A DNA stretch of 9,203 nt, from the NCBI GenBank assembly GCA_030431945.1, contig JAUIIF010000141.1, positions 1-9,203 of the forward strand, given 5' to 3'. Source of the stretch: Bacteroidia bacterium (GTDB taxonomy: Bacteria; Bacteroidota; Bacteroidia; Chitinophagales; Saprospiraceae). Positions 5,623 through 9,203 of this stretch are shown one piece after another (position 1 is the stretch's first letter; each line of letters opens with the position of its first letter). A model generated the notes under the pieces. The model did no database searches. It had not been told where the DNA came from and saw only the letters and a list, made by a program, of their open reading frames with translations. The translations under genes and the position numbers were made by a program.

Positions 5623-7503
5623 ATGCAAAAAATTAAATTCATTCTGCTGAGGACAACTGCTGCTGCAGCGGTATTTCTGCTGCTGCTGACGGGCTGTAAG
5701 CAGGACTTCCTCAATACGGAGCCCCTGGACAGTATCTCCAGCGAAGCTACCTGGGCTGATGGTCCGTTGTCTCAGGCCTTTATCTTCAACGTCTACTCCT
5801 TCCTGGGGTACGGTGGCTACGAAGAGCAGGCCCTGGCCTCCATTACGGACGAAGCCATGTTCACGCACGCTGGCCGTAACATCAACACGTTTACCGAGGG
5901 TACGGAAGACCCGACGAATACGGGGTGGATGAGCGGTACCTACCAGTGGGACAATATGTACCTGGCTATCCGCCAGGCCAACGTCGCCATTGACCGGCTG
6001 CCGACGGCGACCTTCACCGACACGGAGTTACGGGATCGTCTGCTGGGCGAAGCTCACTTTCTTCGTGCTTACTACTACCACCAGTTAGCTCGTTTCTACG
6101 GTGGTGTCCCCCTGATTGATCGCCCTTACGGTCTTGACGAAGATTACTCCGTTGCCCGGAATACCTGGGCGGAAACTGTAGACTTCATTGTTGCTGACCT
6201 GGACATGGCTGCCTCCTTGCTGGACGGAAAGCCGGAAACGCCCGGCCGGGCTACCAAACTGGCCGCGCAGGCGCTGAAGTCAAGAATCCTGCTGTACGAT
6301 GCTTCTGATGTTCACCAATCTGAATTGGTGTCCGGCATCTTCTCCGGGTATTCCAATCTGGACCTGGTGGCGTCTCCCTCCGGAGACCGCGCCGCCAAGT
6401 GGCGCGCCGCACGCGATGCCGCCAAAGCAGTCGTGGATGCCGCTTCCGGCTACAAGCTTGACCTGAGCAGCCCGGTATCTGCCGAAGAAGGTATGCAGAA
6501 CTACATCTCCATTGCCATGGGGGGAGGAAGCGCCGTTGGCGATGCTTCCGCCGCCATTGAATTGATCTTTCAGCGTACGGCTACTCCGCTCTACACCGTA
6601 GAAGATAACTGGCCGCTGGGTGGTTTGCACCACGGTATCAATAATGGTCCTAACGGCTACCACAACTGGGCGGGTAACACCCCGATTCAGCAGATGGTGG
6701 ACGATTACGAGATGATGGATGGCTCTACTTTCGACTGGGATAACCCCGACCACGCCAGTGCCCCGTACGTTGATCGGGATCCACGTTTCTACGCTTCAGT
6801 CATGTACGACGGTGCCGGTTGGAAACCACGGCCATCTGACGTAGTTGGGATTGACCCCGTAGACCAGATTCAGACCGGTTACTACGACGACGGTAATGGT
6901 GGTACGATCAACGGAGTGGATACCCGGGAGTCTTCCATTGAGAACTGGAACGGCAGCCGTACCCACTACTACCACCGTAAGTTCATCGATCCGGATCCCG
7001 CCCTGCAGGATAACCAGTCCAGCGCCCAGGTAATCCCCTGGCCATTTATCCGGTACACGGAGGCCGTACTCAACTACGTGGAAGCTAGCATCGAGCTGGG
7101 CGAGGAAGACGTCGCCCGCGACTGGCTGAGCAGAATCCGTTACCGCGTCGGCATGCCAGCCGTAACGGACACGGGCGACGCGCTGAAAGAACGCTACCGC
7201 AACGAGCGCCGGATCGAACTGGCCTACGAGGAACATCGCTACCACGATGCCCGCCGTTGGTTGATCGCAGAAGAGACGCTGGGACAGATTGTGCAAACGA
7301 TCGATATCCGGGCCACCCTTAAGCCAGGGGCGACCCCGCACGTTCCTTACCGTTACGACACGGACGTGTACGACTACACTTATACCGTAGTGGAAAATAC
7401 GGAGAACGAAACCCGGACCTGGGATAACAAGATGTTCTACCGCCCGATTACCCGGGACGAAATTAACCGGAACAACTTGCTGGTTCAAAACCCACTGTAC
7501 TAG
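5623..7503 (+). CDS. SusD/RagB-family nutrient-binding outer-membrane lipoprotein
   Basis: This is the surface-exposed ligand-binding partner of the SusC-like channel. It has 626 residues. A lipoprotein signal peptide (hydrophobic AAAAVFLLLLTG) ends in the lipobox LLTGC with lipidated Cys25, followed by KQDFL and the usual 'NTEPLDSIS' start of mature SusD proteins. The diagnostic SusD stretch LLGEAHFLRAYYYHQLARFY with GGVPLI lies at about 140-165. The C-terminal helical part has RYTEAVLNYVEASIELGE (about 477-494) and RNERRIELAYEEHRYHDARRW (about 526-546), matching the conserved SusD end, and the protein finishes ...LLVQNPLY. Aromatic residues are plentiful in the middle region (for example 'PNGYHNWAG'), as expected of a binding surface, but I cannot assign a ligand. 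The ATG at 5623 directly begins the signal peptide. It is probably co-transcribed with the upstream susC-like gene, with an inverted repeat between them and an intrinsic terminator 99 bases downstream. Confidence 0.97.
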   Translation: MQKIKFILLRTTAAAAVFLLLLTGCKQDFLNTEPLDSISSEATWADGPLSQAFIFNVYSFLGYGGYEEQALASITDEAMFTHAGRNINTFTEGTEDPTNTGWMSGTYQWDNMYLAIRQANVAIDRLPTATFTDTELRDRLLGEAHFLRAYYYHQLARFYGGVPLIDRPYGLDEDYSVARNTWAETVDFIVADLDMAASLLDGKPETPGRATKLAAQALKSRILLYDASDVHQSELVSGIFSGYSNLDLVASPSGDRAAKWRAARDAAKAVVDAASGYKLDLSSPVSAEEGMQNYISIAMGGGSAVGDASAAIELIFQRTATPLYTVEDNWPLGGLHHGINNGPNGYHNWAGNTPIQQMVDDYEMMDGSTFDWDNPDHASAPYVDRDPRFYASVMYDGAGWKPRPSDVVGIDPVDQIQTGYYDDGNGGTINGVDTRESSIENWNGSRTHYYHRKFIDPDPALQDNQSSAQVIPWPFIRYTEAVLNYVEASIELGEEDVARDWLSRIRYRVGMPAVTDTGDALKERYRNERRIELAYEEHRYHDARRWLIAEETLGQIVQTIDIRATLKPGATPHVPYRYDTDVYDYTYTVVENTENETRTWDNKMFYRPITRDEINRNNLLVQNPLY

Positions 7504-7602
7504 CGAAGTAACTACCCGCTGGCTGTTTGTCGTGCCTCGGGCACCGGCCAAGCGGCCATCTGACTATGCCTGATCCATTTCGTGGAGGCAGAAGTAAAGA
7601 TT

Positions 7603-7640
7603 AACCCGCCAGCTTCCTGCGAAGCTGGCGGGTTTTCTTA
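7603..7640 (+). terminator. Intrinsic (Rho-independent) terminator after the susD-like gene
   Basis: A perfect 14-bp stem, AACCCGCCAGCTTC (7603-7616) with GAAGCTGGCGGGTT (7621-7634), closes a four-base CTGC loop and runs into TTCTTATTTT. The G/C-rich stem with a T-rich tail is typical. It lies 99 bases after the susD-like stop. The A-rich stretch before the stem (AAGTAAAGATTAA) could give weak function in the opposite direction. The 99 bases between the susD stop and the stem hold only two small G/C palindromes (7532-7544 and 7546-7557) and no gene. Confidence 0.93.
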
Positions 7641-7669
7641 TTTTGCCGCTACCGTAACTTACCGCGGTA
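7638..7669 (+). promoter_or_regulatory. Weak -7-like box and palindrome just upstream of the FG-GAP gene
   Basis: TTATTTTG (7638-7645) differs by one base from the Bacteroidota -7 box TAnnTTTG and overlaps the terminator's T-tract. No TTTG is found at the expected -33 distance, which falls inside the terminator stem. TACCGCGGTA (7660-7669) is a perfect 10-bp palindrome 13 bases before the ATG. Either could drive or gate the downstream gene, but support is weak. Confidence 0.25.
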
Positions 7670-7682
7670 CCTATCCATCGAC

Positions 7683-9203
7683 ATGCCACCATTTCTCCGC
7701 CGTTTTGTCTTCCTGTTTGTGTTGTTCAGTCTGCTTCGTTGTACTGACTCCGCACCTGCGTCCGCGCCCGTAACGGTAACGCCGGCCGGCAACACGCTTT
7801 TTACCCTGCTTGACGCGACCGAAACCGGAATCGGTTTTGAGAATGCGCTGACGGAAGGCCCGAATACCAATATTCTGGTCTACGAATACTTCTACAATGG
7901 CGGTGGCGTTGCGGCGGGTGACCTCAACGGCGACGGAAATACGGACCTGTATTTTGTCGCTAATATGGGAGACAACCAGCTTTACCTCAATCAGGGTAAC
8001 TTACAATTCAAGGAAGTAACGGCCACCAGCGGAGCGGGCGGACGGCCGGGGCCCTGGAAAACGGGGGTGACCTTTGCCGACGTAAACGCCGATGGTAAAC
8101 TCGATATCCATCTCTGTTATTCCGGGGCGCTGCCGGCGGCAAAGCGGACCAACCAGCTGTTCATCAACCAGGGGAACGACGAAAACGGTATCCCACAGTT
8201 CCGGGACGAAGCCGCCGCTTACGGCCTGGCCAGCCCGGCCTTTAGCAATCAATTATACTTCTTTGATTATGACCTGGACGGGGACCTGGACGGCTTGCTG
8301 CTGAACCACAACCCTAAGTCCCTGCCGGTCCTGAACGCCGGGAAAACCAGGGAAATGCTGCAAACGGCCGATCCTGAACGGGGGCTGCGCCTTTACCAAA
8401 ACAACGGGGGTAATTTTGAGGACGTTACGGAAGCCGCAGGCATCAGTGGCTCCTCCCTCAGCTACGGCCTGGGCCTGGCGATTGCGGATTTGGACCAGGA
8501 CGGGGACCCGGACTTTTACGTCTCTAATGACTACGAAGTACCAGATTACCTCTACTACAACAACGGCGACGGTACCTTTACCGACCGCCTGGGCGAACAA
8601 CTGGGCCACACCAGCCACTTCTCGATGGGTAGTGATATCGGGGACATCAATAATGACGGCTACCTGGACATCTATACCCTCGACATGCTACCGGCCGACA
8701 ACCGTCGCCAGAAGCTGTTGATGCCCGATGACAACCGCTCAAAACTGGACCTCAACCTGGCCAGTGGCTTTCATCATCAGACCATGCGGAATATGCTGCA
8801 CCTGAACCAGGGCAACGGGGCTTTTGCGGAGATCGGACGGTTGGCCGGGGTAGCCATGACGGACTGGAGCTGGTCCGCCCTGCTTGCCGATTTTGATAAC
8901 GATGGCTGGCAAGACCTGCACGTTACCAACGGTTACCTGAAGGACTATACCAACATGGACTTCATCAGTTTCATGGAAGATTTCGTTGCTGAAAAAGGAC
9001 GCTTGCAGCGTGCTGATCTCCGGAGCATCCTGGAAAGAATGCCAGCCTCGAATATTAACAATTTCGCCTTTGCGAATAAGTGGGACAACACCTTCGTCGA
9101 CAGGACCAGGGAATGGGGCCTGGCCCGCCCCTCCAACAGTAACGGAGCGGTTTATGCCGACCTGGACAACGACGGGGACCTTGATCTGGTGGTGAACAAT
9201 GTG
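7683..9203 (+). CDS. FG-GAP/VCBS repeat lipoprotein (CRTAC1/ASPIC-UnbV-like family), 3' partial
   Basis: The frame from ATG 7683 stays open for 507 codons to the last base, so the 3' end is outside the window. The N-terminus has Arg6-Arg7, a Phe/Leu-rich hydrophobic run and Cys20 in SLLRC, then TDSAPASAP. This looks like a lipoprotein signal, although Arg at -1 of the Cys is atypical. Seven calcium-binding FG-GAP/VCBS-type loops are visible: GDLNGDGNTDLYF (from 79), ADVNADGKLDIHL (132), FDYDLDGDLDGLL (194), ADLDQDGDPDFYV (268), GDINNDGYLDIYT (320), ADFDNDGWQDLHV (402) and ADLDNDGDLDLVV (492). Each is followed by phrases such as 'QLYLNQG' or 'YYNNGDGTF'. Such repeats fold as beta-propeller blades. 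Family members are commonly around 1,100 residues with an ASPIC/UnbV domain beyond the visible part, which would be predicted here but cannot be seen. Helical residues 416-465 interrupt the repeats. Position after susCD suggests a cell-surface accessory, but a terminator separates them. Upstream in-frame codons hold no better start. Confidence 0.93.
   Translation, partial: MPPFLRRFVFLFVLFSLLRCTDSAPASAPVTVTPAGNTLFTLLDATETGIGFENALTEGPNTNILVYEYFYNGGGVAAGDLNGDGNTDLYFVANMGDNQLYLNQGNLQFKEVTATSGAGGRPGPWKTGVTFADVNADGKLDIHLCYSGALPAAKRTNQLFINQGNDENGIPQFRDEAAAYGLASPAFSNQLYFFDYDLDGDLDGLLLNHNPKSLPVLNAGKTREMLQTADPERGLRLYQNNGGNFEDVTEAAGISGSSLSYGLGLAIADLDQDGDPDFYVSNDYEVPDYLYYNNGDGTFTDRLGEQLGHTSHFSMGSDIGDINNDGYLDIYTLDMLPADNRRQKLLMPDDNRSKLDLNLASGFHHQTMRNMLHLNQGNGAFAEIGRLAGVAMTDWSWSALLADFDNDGWQDLHVTNGYLKDYTNMDFISFMEDFVAEKGRLQRADLRSILERMPASNINNFAFANKWDNTFVDRTREWGLARPSNSNGAVYADLDNDGDLDLVVNNV
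7752..7769 (+). repeat. 18-bp exact direct repeat, copy 2 (other copy 1349-1366)
   Basis: This is identical to the copy at 1349-1366. Here it encodes APASAP (residues 24-29) in the presumed flexible linker after the lipid-anchor Cys. The two copies lie about 6.4 kb apart in the same orientation, with no shared flanks. Confidence 0.6.

Noticed and set aside
6796..7551. 251-codon minus-strand open frame over the end of the susD-like gene
   Set aside because: It is antisense to conserved SusD C-terminal motifs. Its Val-rich composition with no recognisable fold marks it as a shadow frame.
7582..7773. 63-codon Cys-rich plus-strand frame upstream of the FG-GAP gene
   Set aside because: It is translated straight through the terminator stem and overlaps the true lipoprotein start in another frame.
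1..9203. CRISPR array, tRNA or rRNA gene, insertion sequence, toxin-antitoxin or phage-defence genes
   Set aside because: I saw no regularly spaced repeats, cloverleaf-like sequence, transposase or defence-protein motif on either strand. Apart from the intergenic regions described, the window is filled by five ordinary plus-strand genes.
7683..9203. DxDGDxD series as dockerin or EF-hand domains
   Set aside because: Dockerins are paired loops about 30 residues apart at one end of an enzyme. Here the loops recur every 52-90 residues with FG-GAP/VCBS-style flanking phrases, which fits propeller blades better.

Overview
The window reads as chromosomal DNA of a GC-rich member of the Bacteroidota. 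A Lewinella/Saprospiria-type marine bacterium is my best guess, inferred from gene content and codon style rather than from a marker gene. The main evidence is a canonical SusC/RagA TonB-dependent transducer next to a SusD/RagB lipoprotein, a pair essentially confined to this phylum. It is followed by a large FG-GAP/VCBS-type lipoprotein of a kind common beside such pairs. All genes are on the + strand, and starts lack strong Shine-Dalgarno sequences, as usual in this phylum.

Layout: (1) 1-1295, the 3' part of a dicarboxylate/amino acid:cation symporter whose first residues lie outside the window. (2) 1380-2009, a hexapeptide-repeat acetyltransferase of the Vat (streptogramin A) / CatB xenobiotic family. 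(3) 2010-2342, an AT-richer 333-base non-coding stretch with a weak promoter candidate, a perfect 14-bp palindrome and two hairpins in the presumed 5' leader of the next gene. (4) 2343-5525, SusC-like outer-membrane transducer. (5) 5526-5622, a short spacer almost filled by a long imperfect inverted repeat. (6) 5623-7503, SusD-like lipoprotein. (7) 7603-7640, a textbook intrinsic terminator. (8) 7683-9203, an FG-GAP/VCBS repeat lipoprotein, open to the window edge; 507 codons are visible with no stop.

The SusC/SusD pair should form an outer-membrane uptake complex: SusD binds the ligand at the surface and SusC imports it with TonB energy. The FG-GAP lipoprotein may be a surface accessory, but a strong terminator separates it from susD, so it is probably controlled separately. 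No glycoside hydrolase, peptidase, sulfatase or sigma/anti-sigma regulator is visible, so the imported substrate cannot be named. The symporter and acetyltransferase look like an unrelated upstream neighbourhood.

I see no clearly new biological system. The parts most worth a second look are RNA or operator-like: the susC leader structures, the susC-susD intercistronic stem-loop, and the terminator/promoter-like junction before the FG-GAP gene.
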